Source: Nostoc sp. 'Peltigera membranacea cyanobiont' 210A (GTDB taxonomy: Bacteria > Cyanobacteriota > Cyanobacteriia > Cyanobacteriales > Nostocaceae). From it: 64,000 nt of DNA. A program made the position numbers and the translations under genes. Location: positions 190,232 through 254,231 of the forward strand of contig NZ_NOLJ01000006.1 of NCBI RefSeq assembly GCF_002246015.1, in the 5' to 3' direction. Below are positions 1-9,089 of the stretch, piece by piece. Every line of letters starts with the position of its first letter. The first letter of the stretch is position 1. The notes beneath the pieces are model-generated. The model saw only the letters and a list, made by a program, of their open reading frames with translations. It did not search any database and was not told the origin of the DNA.

Positions 1-370
1 CTGGATTTAAATTAGTAATTTCTGACTTAAGTTTTTCTTTAAAATCATCAGCTACCAATTGGGAGGTAATTTCCCAGACTTGTGTTGGTGGCTGTTGTTG
101 TGACCAAGTAAGCATTAAACTCATGGTTTCACCCACAAAGCGCCGAATCGTCTCTGGTTGCCGCTCTAAATTGGGTTGGGGGTCTACGGTTATAGCATGA
201 CCATCAACAAGTTGCACTAAACTTTGAGGTGTGAGTTGTCGACCTAACTGTTGTAACATAGACCCGTGAAATATTAGTAACAGCAAGGTAAATAGATGCA
301 AACTAAACGTTCCTACTGCCAACAAAGGTAAGGGACTATTTTTCTTGTTTTCTGGCTTGAGTAATTGCAT
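1..370 (-). CDS. VirB8/TrbF-like membrane protein, partial (C-terminus outside window)
   Basis: The reverse complement gives an open frame of about 123 codons starting at the ATG at 368-370 and running off the left edge. It has a basic N-terminus, one hydrophobic segment (about residues 16-36), then a soluble domain. It is clearly a paralogue of the next gene upstream (414-1235): both share the pattern TFSLH followed by a membrane segment, a LVQL/FVQL-[IV]-[ND]-G motif and a stretch like REPEAIRQF (here RQPETIRRF). One N-terminal membrane span plus a periplasmic domain matches VirB8/TrbF proteins, but the family assignment is inferred from topology and position beside a VirB4-like ATPase. Only 43 bp separate it from the upstream copy, so it is probably in the same operon. 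Confidence 0.65.
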   Translation of the reverse strand, partial: MQLLKPENKKNSPLPLLAVGTFSLHLFTLLLLIFHGSMLQQLGRQLTPQSLVQLVDGHAITVDPQPNLERQPETIRRFVGETMSLMLTWSQQQPPTQVWEITSQLVADDFKEKLKSEITNLNP

Positions 371-413
371 TAATAAATGATCGTATAAGAACTATCTTCA
401 CATAAAAAACCGA

Positions 414-1235
414 TTATCTGATAAAACTATCAGATGTTTGTCCAGTTCCGCATTGTTTTGATTTATCTTCGTTCGGGTTGTAGTCATCTAGCAAACATAA
501 GTTACGAATTTCATAAATTTCTAGTCTATCAGCGCGGACACTATAAATTGCTTTTTGCAAGTCGGTGCTATTGTCGGCTTGGGGATTAGTGAAATAATCT
601 GATGCACGTACAAGGAAATCTTTATTAAAAGGAGTTATAAGTTTTGCACCACCAACTCGATTTCTTTGAACTAAGTCGGCTACCATACCCACTTGCCACT
701 TCCCTGGTGCAATTTGTTTTGGCGGATAAACTCTCTTAATTACTAGTTGTGATGTCATCGCTTGGTTGGGATTTTCCGAGAAAACTTCTGGCGGTGTCAT
801 TTCTGCAACTGTGCTTAAGAAACCTTTACGAAAGTCTTCTGATAAGGCAAAACTAGCTACCCAACTGCTGGTAGTAATTTTTTGGCTACCGCCTTGAGGT
901 GTGTTAATCAGTATTCCTAAATCTGGTTTGGGGGTTGCGACTTCTTCAATATTTTGTGGTGGTAAGGTTCCAGACCAGCTAAACATTGATATCATCGTTT
1001 TGCTGATAAATTGGCGAATTGCTTCTGGTTCTCTTGCTAAATCATCAATATTAGCTACTGGTTTGCCATTGATTAATTGTACAAAGTTGGGAGGTTTTCT
1101 CAAACTGAGTTGGCGAATATTTAGCCCTTGTAATAAAAATAAAAATAAAACTAATATATGTAAACTGAAGGTTGCGATCGCAAAAAACGTCAAAACACTT
1201 CCCGTTCTTTGTCTTTTTTCTAGTAAACGCACCAT
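414..1235 (-). CDS. VirB8/TrbF-like membrane protein
   Basis: 273 residues with one membrane segment near residues 17-38 and a large, presumably periplasmic domain. The start is supported by a strong purine-rich ribosome binding site (GGAGGAGGTGAGGA) just before the ATG. It is paralogous to the partial gene at 1-370. In VirB/Trb machines the VirB8/TrbF subunit is a bitopic inner-membrane protein that helps assemble the channel; this role is inferred from size, topology and position downstream of VirB4-, VirB5- and VirB6-like genes, since I see no diagnostic VirB8 motif. The paired cysteines near the C-terminus (LCLLDDY and KQCGTG) are notable. Confidence 0.55.
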   Translation of the reverse strand: MVRLLEKRQRTGSVLTFFAIATFSLHILVLFLFLLQGLNIRQLSLRKPPNFVQLINGKPVANIDDLAREPEAIRQFISKTMISMFSWSGTLPPQNIEEVATPKPDLGILINTPQGGSQKITTSSWVASFALSEDFRKGFLSTVAEMTPPEVFSENPNQAMTSQLVIKRVYPPKQIAPGKWQVGMVADLVQRNRVGGAKLITPFNKDFLVRASDYFTNPQADNSTDLQKAIYSVRADRLEIYEIRNLCLLDDYNPNEDKSKQCGTGQTSDSFIR

Positions 1236-1327
1236 TTCCTCACCTCCTCCTGCAAAAACTTCAGCTATTATATATGATGTTTTGCATATACTGACTACTT
1301 ACAACACTTGCAAAAATTTTATATTTT

Positions 1328-2377
1328 CTATATCCTCTCTTTTACTAAAGAAGCCGTACTGCTGATAGCGCTGAAGACTGCAAAACCACCAGCAGCAGCC
1401 ACAAGTAAAGATAAAATTGGTGCTAAAATCCCCAGAAAAATTATGAACCACATTAAATCTGGATCGACATTAGCATTTTGACCTGGGCCATTGACAATCA
1501 CTGCGGCAGTCAGCACAGCAATAATATTGAATGAAATTTTGGCGATTCCAATAGATAGAAATCCAGTCAGCCACGCAAAAATTGGTTTACCAGCTACAGG
1601 TAGTAAAGATCCACCTACAGCTATTGGCCCTAAAGCTGCTATTAACAACATCGTAGCTTCTATCAAATTCTGGAAGGCATATTGTAAGGAAACTAAAAAG
1701 TTCTTGATGCTCGTTTGGACTGTAGAACCTAACAGAGAATTAAAAGAGGTTTCTGATACAATGCCAGTGCCATATCTGATATTATCTACCTTAGTTTGTA
1801 GTCTATTTATCCAGCTTTTATTTCCATAAGTATTTCTATATCTCTGCCAGAGAACATTAACTTTTTCGGCAGCTTTCACAAAACATTGACTTTGTTGCTC
1901 GCCAGTTAACGATTGGCAAGGACGTAGCAAAGAACCAGCTACTTCTTCAGCAACACTCATATTCAGTGCTTGCTGATAGATTTTATCTGCATCTGCTGAT
2001 ACCACTACTTGCTGATTTACAGTGTTTAAAAAATTCCGCACTCCCAGCGTCAGATTAGACAGTATACTTCCATTGCCTGAATTACTTAAGAGTACTACCA
2101 CAATAAAAGGCCAAATTAAAGCTGATATGGGACGGGTGTATTCGTAGGATATTAAGTCTTTGAGGAATTGTATCATAAAAAATAACAGGGTTCCTACAGC
2201 AAAAAAAATACCCAGATTTGTCAGCGCTCCATACAAGTTATTACTGGTGTTATTTTGTAATAAATCCAGCCATTGTTTATCCCAACCTTCGGCAATGCTT
2301 TGGGAAGTTGCAGCACCAGTATCGAGAATCTGATCGATGCCTACTTGGGCAAAAGTTAGTTTAATAGCAAGTTGCAT
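1328..2377 (-). CDS. VirB6/TrbL-like polytopic membrane protein
   Basis: 349 residues with at least five hydrophobic spans: two in the N-terminal third (about residues 50-72 and 83-97) and three in the C-terminal third, with a hydrophilic loop of about 130 residues between them. This pattern fits VirB6/TrbL proteins, the polytopic inner-membrane channel component of type IV secretion systems. Two cysteines in the central loop (RPCQS and SQCFV) could form a disulfide outside the membrane. It lies between the VirB5-like and VirB8-like genes on the same strand, which supports the call. No strong ribosome binding site is visible. The exact family remains inferred. Confidence 0.6.
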   Translation of the reverse strand: MQLAIKLTFAQVGIDQILDTGAATSQSIAEGWDKQWLDLLQNNTSNNLYGALTNLGIFFAVGTLLFFMIQFLKDLISYEYTRPISALIWPFIVVVLLSNSGNGSILSNLTLGVRNFLNTVNQQVVVSADADKIYQQALNMSVAEEVAGSLLRPCQSLTGEQQSQCFVKAAEKVNVLWQRYRNTYGNKSWINRLQTKVDNIRYGTGIVSETSFNSLLGSTVQTSIKNFLVSLQYAFQNLIEATMLLIAALGPIAVGGSLLPVAGKPIFAWLTGFLSIGIAKISFNIIAVLTAAVIVNGPGQNANVDPDLMWFIIFLGILAPILSLLVAAAGGFAVFSAISSTASLVKERI

Positions 2378-2509
2378 TTTGAGTTGATGGGCTATTTTTT
2401 AGATTCTGCCAGGTGCGTTAGGAAAATAACCCACCCTCCTAAACTTTTTTTAGAGTTAAAGGATTTTTAAAATTATCTAAAATATTTAGAGTTGTTTTAT
2501 CTTAAAATC

Positions 2510-3337
2510 CTACTTATTAACTTTTCTGCCAAACAAATCTAGTTGAGAAGTCGCTCGCAAAAGTCGCGCCGCTTCTGTAGATGTTTCTACTCTCCGAGCG
2601 CGATTTGCCTCTTCTGATTGCTGAGAAATGTTTGCTAAGTTTAAGTTGGAATATTGCAAAGCCTGATTATTTTGTAATGTCTGAGCAAATGTTTCAGCGA
2701 CAATTTTTATTTGTTCCTGTTGAATTTTCATCATTTGGACTTGACTAACACCTAGCAACTCTGCCAATCCAGAAATAGCACTTACTGTTGGATCGGTTTT
2801 TCCAGCTACATTAATACCGTTTTTAATTTGTTGGATAAATGCATCATTGCTAGTCTCTGTTGCCTGGGCTAATGTCTCAATATCTTCCAGACTTTTCTCA
2901 GTATTTTCTAACTTCGTTTTTGTCCGAATTTGTCCATTTTTACCAAGAACACCTATTGCTACTCCACGGGTAATTATACGATTAAGTTCATTGCTAACTA
3001 AATTTCCGCGCACTGCTGAATTATTCTCAAAACGACTTGATTTTGCATCTGAATTATAAGAGTAGTTAATTACATCATCACGAATTTTTTGTCCCGCAGC
3101 GACGGGGTTAGGTATCTTCAAATCTCCCTTGGCATTCTCAATAGCAATTCGACCCTGGCTTTGTTCTAAAGGGTTTAAGGTATCCTTCAAATTATATTGA
3201 AAGTAATCTTGCATATCTTTAGAATATGATTGGAAGTCAGTCCAAACCTGACCTAATCCGCCGGTTTGAATTTGTGCTACAGCTGGTAGTATTGCCAGGG
3301 ATAGCAAGGTGAAAGTAAAAATGGTAGTTTTTCGCAT
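2510..3337 (-). CDS. VirB5/TrbJ-like exported protein
   Basis: 275 residues with a signal peptide (MRKTTIFTFTLLSLAILPAVAQ, cleavage likely after AVA) followed by an alpha-helical, Gln/Asn-rich sequence with heptad-like stretches (for example from residue 120 and from 200 to 260). Small exported coiled-coil proteins next to VirB6/TrbL are typically VirB5/TrbJ, minor pilus-tip or adhesion subunits of conjugation machines. The repeated motif QMMKIQQEQIKI followed by AETFAQTLQNNQ is reminiscent of TrbJ. The function is inferred from architecture and neighbourhood. Confidence 0.6.
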   Translation of the reverse strand: MRKTTIFTFTLLSLAILPAVAQIQTGGLGQVWTDFQSYSKDMQDYFQYNLKDTLNPLEQSQGRIAIENAKGDLKIPNPVAAGQKIRDDVINYSYNSDAKSSRFENNSAVRGNLVSNELNRIITRGVAIGVLGKNGQIRTKTKLENTEKSLEDIETLAQATETSNDAFIQQIKNGINVAGKTDPTVSAISGLAELLGVSQVQMMKIQQEQIKIVAETFAQTLQNNQALQYSNLNLANISQQSEEANRARRVETSTEAARLLRATSQLDLFGRKVNK

Positions 3338-3602
3338 ATATCTGTGCCTGAAAAAAGGTAGACTACATTATATAGTGAGGTAAAAATTTAGTTTTGGAAC
3401 CGTGCTAATTTTGGATTTTGGATAATAGAATTAGTTTTTCGGTTCAATCCCCGACGCTATTCTAAAATCTAAAATCCCTAAGTTGCAACCCAAGAATGGA
3501 TGCAGTAAATCTAAAAAACGTTGGTAACTAGTTAACGTTACCTTACGGTAAATCTAAAATCCAAACTTGTTTGATTCACTATTAACTATTTACATAAGCC
3601 AA

Positions 3603-6350
3603 TTAACTACTACGCAGAGTCGCCACTAACTGACGTGCAAAGGCAGAAATTGCTTCATATTTATCACTGTGAAGTTGCATCATTTGGCTACGTGCAGTTT
3701 GTTCATAAGGATTATTAGCAACTGCTGCCAATTGTTCGTAACCTGGATAGTAACGGCAGAATGTATAAATACCGTTATCATCTAGTAGCCATTGGCTATA
3801 AACGCCTTCTTTGCGGGGAAAAAAGCTTTCTGAGGCATTGCGAGAAATAACTTGGCGGGGATATTTCAAGATGTCTGCAAAACTATCCACTGCAACTGGC
3901 TGAATGCGTCCAATCAACCGTGTTGTCAGGTTTTGCAATATTTTCGATGCAGCTTTAGATTTAGCAATGGTGTCAGGATCTTGTCCTGATAAGATGACTC
4001 TGATACCGGCTTTAGCGCCGTTGGCACAAATTCTACCAACTAAATCAGAAATTTGCTCGAACTCAAACAAAATTGGTGCTTCGTCGATAAAGAATATGGA
4101 AGCTGGACTACCTAATGCGCGTCGGAGTGCGGCTGAATAAGCACTCAAGGATAATACGGCTGCATCTTCACTATCTGATAGGTTTCTGAGAGCAAAGACT
4201 AAAAGTTGTGCATCGGTAGGAAAGCTGGATGGTGCAGAAATGGCTTGTCCCACGCGGCTAGAAAGCCAAAAGCGTAAGCGCAACTGAATTTGACTCAGAG
4301 CATCTTCTACTCTGCCAGTTAAAGAACTTAGCTGCAAGTGTTCTGGTGAGCAGAAAAAGAGAAAATCTTTTAAAGTAGGGGTTTTCTGCCAAGCAAGAGT
4401 GCCAAATCCTCCCTCCATCGCCTGTCGATATCGCTCTTTGATGCCCTCATCTCTAAAGAAGGCTTCTAAAGCCAAGTTGAGCAGCGATCGCACGGTTTGC
4501 GATAAAATTTGACTTTCAGTCGACGATCCTAAAACCATTGTCATTAACGCTGATTCCAGGAAGGCGGTATAATCGTTAAAGCGATCGCGCTGTTGTTCTG
4601 CTTCTAGCGATCGTAAATCTGGCTGTTCAAATAAGTTATTCGATTGTTTGGAAATATCAAAATAGGCTCCATTCCCCTCCATAAACTCTGTGTAGTCAGT
4701 GAAAGTAGATGTCCCATCAGGTTTAGGGAAATCTAACGCCACAACCGGAATCCCATGCGCTAAAGCCTGAGTTAAAATTCCTGATACCAACACCGATTTA
4801 CCAGCACGAGTTGTAGCAAACAAAGCTAAATTTTTGTGCTGATTAAATAAATCTAAATGTATGGGTGTTCCGCCTTCTTCAGCAATCAACTCAAAGCCTT
4901 TTTTGTCACCTTTTTTGGTTAAAACTAGAGGCATTAATCCCGGAACTTCGCTGGTTAAATATAGCTGGCGACGGTTGAAGGGTGTTGCTAATAAACCTTC
5001 CCAAACTATTGGTAGAGTTTGCAGCCAAATTTTCCAGGCATATTCAGTTTCCCTAATTACTCTGGCTGGACGTTGAAAACAGTTTTCAATATATCTTGTT
5101 GCCTCATCTAATTTTTCTAAAGTTGGACGATGTACTAAAATAGCGACACTCGTATAAATCGGGACTGCACCTTCAAATAACTGCTCTTGCGCTGCTACCG
5201 ACTTCTTCAACTTTAATTGAGCGTTAACATCAATAGTTTTACTTTTTTCTTGAGCCATGATGGTTGTCATGTTTGACTGCTTCAGCACTCGTTGCAGGGT
5301 AGTTTTTACCAATGCTGGATTGGCAGCAGTCAACTCACAAAAAATTTCTGTATCTACTACTGTTTCTCTGGCCAACAGTTCCCATAAATAGCGCAGTTGA
5401 GACGATTTATTCGGCCAACCACCGGGTTTTTCCAGAAATGACAGTGCGCCAATATAACGATTATTAACATTCACCCAGCGGCGATCGGCACAAGGTACAC
5501 TAGATTCCATCAGCAAAGTTGTGCCGTGGATATTGTCTAGAAGTAATTTAGTACTAGCTAAATCGGAATTAACTTGTTCGTGTAATCCTTCTTCATCTAA
5601 AGTCATTAACTGGGGAATAGCTATTGGCTGCGTATCATTAAACCTTTTCCAGATTTCTCCCCAGAGTTCATCAGCAGTCAAAGGTTTGACATCCAATCCC
5701 ATTTTGTTAGATAAGATTTGTTCCCAGCGGAGAAAACCCTGGTTGTAAGCATTTGTAATCAGGGTTTCAATACGTTGGTTTTCTACTTCTAAAAGATCGC
5801 CTTTAAATTTCAACCACCAGGATTCAGCTTTGACTAAAAGCTTTTCTATCCAATCATCTGCGTGTTGTGAGTTAGATTCAATGGTATAAGTTACATAAAT
5901 CCGCAAAAATTTAGGTTTACGAATCCCAGAAATAGTCAGTTCTTTAATTCTGGCTCTCTCCGCCATCAATAAATATTTGATGTCTCGCGATGATGTATTT
6001 TTGATTAATGTTGCTAACTCTTTTTGGCGCTCTTTATCTGAACTAAAAGAACCCAAGTGTAGAGTCATTCTTTCACCACTAGGAATGTCTTTTAAGCCAG
6101 CTTCAATGTTATTAAAAAGTGTATCAATTTGTTCAGGTCTTAAGGTGGTATGAATTCCCTTACAATCAAAACCAAAAACAAAACAGAATCGGTCTTTTTG
6201 AGTACCTTTTGTCAACAGGTAAGCGCCAATATCACGTCCATTCATTGCTACACGCAGCATTGTCGCCAAGTGTAAGGCATCTTCAAATGGCGTTAATCTA
6301 TTTTCATTTCCGGCGATGCCGACGCTTTGTTTTCCGATTTTTTGCTTCAT
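3603..6350 (-). CDS. VirB4/TrbE-family conjugation ATPase
   Basis: About 915 residues. The C-terminal half is a RecA-like AAA+ ATPase: Walker A ATTRAGKSV near residue 515, Walker B FFIDEA near 755, followed by a late SGQDPDTI segment typical of VirB4/TraC coupling ATPases. The N-terminal half is the less conserved VirB4 domain. VirB4 energises pilus assembly and substrate transfer at the inner membrane. The frame opens at 6410, but the ATG at 6348-6350 has a good ribosome binding site (GGAAG, 8 nt upstream) and reduces the overlap with the upstream gene from 107 to 47 bp, so I chose it. This is the anchor gene for reading the 0-7.3 kb region as a type IV secretion/conjugation-like cluster. 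Confidence 0.85.
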   Translation of the reverse strand: MKQKIGKQSVGIAGNENRLTPFEDALHLATMLRVAMNGRDIGAYLLTKGTQKDRFCFVFGFDCKGIHTTLRPEQIDTLFNNIEAGLKDIPSGERMTLHLGSFSSDKERQKELATLIKNTSSRDIKYLLMAERARIKELTISGIRKPKFLRIYVTYTIESNSQHADDWIEKLLVKAESWWLKFKGDLLEVENQRIETLITNAYNQGFLRWEQILSNKMGLDVKPLTADELWGEIWKRFNDTQPIAIPQLMTLDEEGLHEQVNSDLASTKLLLDNIHGTTLLMESSVPCADRRWVNVNNRYIGALSFLEKPGGWPNKSSQLRYLWELLARETVVDTEIFCELTAANPALVKTTLQRVLKQSNMTTIMAQEKSKTIDVNAQLKLKKSVAAQEQLFEGAVPIYTSVAILVHRPTLEKLDEATRYIENCFQRPARVIRETEYAWKIWLQTLPIVWEGLLATPFNRRQLYLTSEVPGLMPLVLTKKGDKKGFELIAEEGGTPIHLDLFNQHKNLALFATTRAGKSVLVSGILTQALAHGIPVVALDFPKPDGTSTFTDYTEFMEGNGAYFDISKQSNNLFEQPDLRSLEAEQQRDRFNDYTAFLESALMTMVLGSSTESQILSQTVRSLLNLALEAFFRDEGIKERYRQAMEGGFGTLAWQKTPTLKDFLFFCSPEHLQLSSLTGRVEDALSQIQLRLRFWLSSRVGQAISAPSSFPTDAQLLVFALRNLSDSEDAAVLSLSAYSAALRRALGSPASIFFIDEAPILFEFEQISDLVGRICANGAKAGIRVILSGQDPDTIAKSKAASKILQNLTTRLIGRIQPVAVDSFADILKYPRQVISRNASESFFPRKEGVYSQWLLDDNGIYTFCRYYPGYEQLAAVANNPYEQTARSQMMQLHSDKYEAISAFARQLVATLRSS

Positions 6351-6675
6351 GGTTAACTTCCAATAAGCTTTGATAACGAGCAAAGCCTCTTGTCCAAGCG
6401 GGAACGCCAATAAATTTGCTTAAAAAACTCCAACTCCTACCACCAGTTAAAATCCACCAAGTTCCTATTCCCCAACCAGTCATTAGTACTGTCCACAACC
6501 ATTTTTGAAACTCTTCTTCAAAAATACCCCCAAAAATTCCATTGATAATAAAGTAGGAGGCTAAGGCTATTACCGTCCAAGGAAGAATTTGATCGGCAGG
6601 GATTGGCCCTAATGAAGGTTGACTTCCCAGAACTTGATTGACTGGACGAAATTCTTGTTCCCGCTCTTGAGACAT
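6304..6675 (-). CDS. VirB3/TrbD-like small membrane protein
   Basis: 123 residues with two close hydrophobic spans (about residues 30-50 and 60-80) and a basic C-terminus rich in Lys and Arg (KNRKTKRRHRRK). A small two-span protein immediately upstream of VirB4 is the usual place for VirB3/TrbD. It overlaps the start of the VirB4-like gene and lies 14 bp after the pilin-like gene, suggesting translational coupling. The call depends on gene order and size. The start has no strong ribosome binding site. Confidence 0.55.
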   Translation of the reverse strand: MSQEREQEFRPVNQVLGSQPSLGPIPADQILPWTVIALASYFIINGIFGGIFEEEFQKWLWTVLMTGWGIGTWWILTGGRSWSFLSKFIGVPAWTRGFARYQSLLEVNHEAKNRKTKRRHRRK

Positions 6676-6689
6676 TTGAAATATTTGAA

Positions 6690-7310
6690 TTATCTACTGC
6701 TATCGCCGATTACAAACCGTGTGAGTACATCAGCAATGGTAACAGCAACAACCACTAATAGGGGAGTTCTGGCGATGCTTTGCCAATCTTCATCTTTACG
6801 CACTGCATTAATCACACCAACTAGGGAGATTGCAATATAAAGTAAGTAAATTGCCCGTAACACATTAAATATCAAACTTACTGGTGTGTCGCTACCACTA
6901 GCATTGGTTCCTGAACCACTTTGTAAGGTTTTTTTGAAAAACTTTTCAGCTTCCCCAAAAAACTGTGCTTGTGCGGGGGCTGCAAACCAGTCTAACCAAT
7001 ATAAACTCAGAACGATCGCTGCTGCTAAAATTTGTAATAATATTAGCGATCGCTTTGGTAAATTTACTTGCTGCCCAATTTGCTGGGTGATGACTGCAAT
7101 TAAACTACCAACAAGTAAACAAAAGAGCAAGATAGGACTTTTGAGGCTGATAACGCTAACCAATACAGCACAAGCAATCAAAAAAGGTACAGATTCAAGC
7201 AGAATAGTCAGACAGGATTTAAATGCCCGTCTTAACTTGTGAGATTCTTTCGCCGCACTAACAGTTAAAGCTTTGAAAAAGTTTCTCTCGTGAGAACTTT
7301 GTCTAAACAT
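6690..7310 (-). CDS. VirB2/TrbC-like pilin candidate, membrane protein
   Basis: 206 residues. The N-terminal 90 residues hold hydrophobic spans, followed by a PAQAQFF site that looks like a signal-peptidase cleavage site, then a Gly/Ser-rich linker and two further spans (about residues 143-165 and 180-200) separated by a short charged loop (RKDEDWQ). The part after AQA has the size and two-span shape of a VirB2/TrbC pilin. The long N-terminal extension with extra spans is unusual for a pilin. The ATG is preceded by AGGAAAA at a good distance. It is the first gene of the leftward cluster. Confidence 0.5.
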   Translation of the reverse strand: MFRQSSHERNFFKALTVSAAKESHKLRRAFKSCLTILLESVPFLIACAVLVSVISLKSPILLFCLLVGSLIAVITQQIGQQVNLPKRSLILLQILAAAIVLSLYWLDWFAAPAQAQFFGEAEKFFKKTLQSGSGTNASGSDTPVSLIFNVLRAIYLLYIAISLVGVINAVRKDEDWQSIARTPLLVVVAVTIADVLTRFVIGDSSR

Positions 7311-7832
7311 TTGCTAATTTTCCTATGGTGTACTATAATTTATCCTTGCTTGTATCAAATTTTACAACTACTACAATTCAACATACTTTAACATCATTTC
7401 ATTATTAATCAAATTATAAACCTGTAGTAAAGTTCTATATTCTACATCAGTATTCTGAAGTTAAGTTAACATGATATTAAGATTTATCTAAAACTAAATT
7501 TCTCTGATTTGAGAAGCTGGATTGCAAATATCGAGATTAAATTGGTAGATTCCTCTCGACTTTGAGAATTTTCTCAATCTTCTCATACAGATAGCCTCGA
7601 TCAACCAACTTCAAAGCCTTGACTTTTTCTACCTCACAGGTATCTGAGGGAACTGCTATAAGTATTTCAGACTTATCAGACTTATATGTAGACCTATATA
7701 TAGACCGTAGGCTTGCTCTTAGTGCGGACTAAGGGTAATTTTGGCTCTTTAGGGTTCTTCGGAGTGAACATGATATGAAACAATATTGAGTCACCAAAAT
7801 TCAAATATCTGTCTTGAAAAGTTTACATCGAT
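7311..7832. other. AT-rich intergenic region upstream of the VirB-like cluster
   Basis: About 520 bp without a convincing gene. It must hold the promoter of the leftward VirB/Trb-like operon. Near 7664-7705 there is a cluster of related short words (TCAGACTTATCAGACTTATATG, then TAGACC twice), too degenerate to call a defined operator. No RNA gene is recognisable. Confidence 0.5.
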
Positions 7833-7880
7833 TGTAGAAAAATGGTAGACGTTCAAATGTACGTTTTACCATTTTCTACA
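7833..7880 (-). terminator. Long hairpin downstream of the GloVer gene, likely terminator
   Basis: The arms TGTAGAAAAATGGTA and TACCATTTTCTACA, extended by ACGT on both sides, form an almost perfect stem of about 18 bp with a short loop. It starts about 20 bp after the stop codon of the leftward GloVer gene at 7899. No clear T-run follows, so it could also be an mRNA-stabilising structure. Confidence 0.5.
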
Positions 7881-7898
7881 CGCCGATTAGATTTGGAA

Positions 7899-9089
7899 CT
7901 AGATTACAAACTTAAACACAGTTCCTAGATTAGAACTACCGCCAAAAGAGGCAGTACCGTAAAAGGAACCATTTGAGAGCTGAATTAGTGTGGACTCTGG
8001 CGTTGCCCCATTAGTACCATTAAAACTAATTAAGCCGGTGATGGTTGCTCCAGTCAGCTGATAGATAACTCCTTTGTTACTTGCCCCACCAGCAGAAGCT
8101 GTGCCATAGAAGTTACCATTGCTTGCTTTGATGAGTGCAGCCGTTGGGTTGGCCCCATTGGTGCCATTAAAACTGGCAACTAAAACGGGTGTACCGCCAC
8201 CTACCGGAACCTTGAATATAGCTCCTTTATTGTTGGCTCCACCCAGTTTAGTAGTGCCATAGAGGAATCCATCAAATTCAATTAATCCAGACTGTGGATT
8301 GGCCCCATTGGTGCCACTAAAGCTATATGAAGTCAATATTCCTGCGGGAGTTAACTTGAATACAACTCCTTTAGCACTTGCTCCACCAGCAGAGGCGCTG
8401 CCGTAGTAGTTTCCATCGGTAGCCAGTTGCAATCTTGCTAATGGAGTTGCTCCATTAGTACCGCTGAAGCTTCTGATGGTGGTGAGTGCCCCGGTAGTGG
8501 GCGAAACCTTGAATATAATTCCTTTATTATTGGCCCCACCTGTAGAGCTTGTCCCCCACAAATTGCCATCAGTACCTGTAATCAGTCGGCCTGCTGGGTT
8601 AGCCCCATTAGTGCCTGTGAAATTTGTAAGAGTTGTCAGGGTTGTAAAAGCTGTTTTCGCCAACTTAAACACACTGCCGAGGTCACTTGTACCACCTGTA
8701 AAGGTTGCCCCATATAAATTGCCATCGGCTGCTTGGAATAATCTAGCAACTGGATTAGTCCCTTTGTTGATTCCAGAGGTTCCGGTGAAGTTGATTAGTG
8801 TGGTCAGAGTCGTGTAAGCAGTAGGAGTTAACTTGAATGCAGTTCCTTTGCCAGAAGTGCCACCAGCAGAAGTAGTTCCATAAAGATTGCCATCAGTACC
8901 GTTGCCTTTAAGTACACCAGCTCTTGGTGTAGCTCCGTTGGTGCCGTTGAAATTTACAACAGTAGTCAATGTTGCAGCAAAGGCTTGTTGGAAGGGTAGT
9001 ACTAATGAAGAAGCCAAAACAGTCAAAGAAGTAAAAATCAATACCCTATTTTTGGTCTGGTGTTGTTTGTACAGATTAATCTTGTTCAT
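7899..9089 (-). CDS. Exported GloVer-repeat protein, probable seven-bladed beta-propeller
   Basis: About 396 residues. An N-terminal signal peptide ends at QAFA (near residue 38). The rest is seven tandem repeats of about 50 residues with the pattern F-[NTS]-G-T-N-G-[AT]-x-P ... DGNLYGT ... GG-x-x-x-x-G-x-[VI]-F-K. These are the GloVer-containing tandem repeats (TIGR03803 type). Seven units of this length suggest a seven-bladed propeller, which is my inference. The protein is likely secreted or periplasmic; no anchor is visible. The frame extends to 9101 with a TTG, but the ATG at 9087-9089 has a GAGGT ribosome binding site and opens directly onto the signal peptide. Ligand and role are unknown. 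Confidence 0.85.
   Translation of the reverse strand: MNKINLYKQHQTKNRVLIFTSLTVLASSLVLPFQQAFAATLTTVVNFNGTNGATPRAGVLKGNGTDGNLYGTTSAGGTSGKGTAFKLTPTAYTTLTTLINFTGTSGINKGTNPVARLFQAADGNLYGATFTGGTSDLGSVFKLAKTAFTTLTTLTNFTGTNGANPAGRLITGTDGNLWGTSSTGGANNKGIIFKVSPTTGALTTIRSFSGTNGATPLARLQLATDGNYYGSASAGGASAKGVVFKLTPAGILTSYSFSGTNGANPQSGLIEFDGFLYGTTKLGGANNKGAIFKVPVGGGTPVLVASFNGTNGANPTAALIKASNGNFYGTASAGGASNKGVIYQLTGATITGLISFNGTNGATPESTLIQLSNGSFYGTASFGGSSNLGTVFKFVI

Noticed and set aside
3435-3465. tRNA-like T-loop (GGTTCAATCC)
   Set aside because: No acceptor, D or anticodon arm could be folded around it.
8476-8817. 113-codon frame opposite the GloVer gene
   Set aside because: It is the antisense shadow of a strongly repetitive gene.
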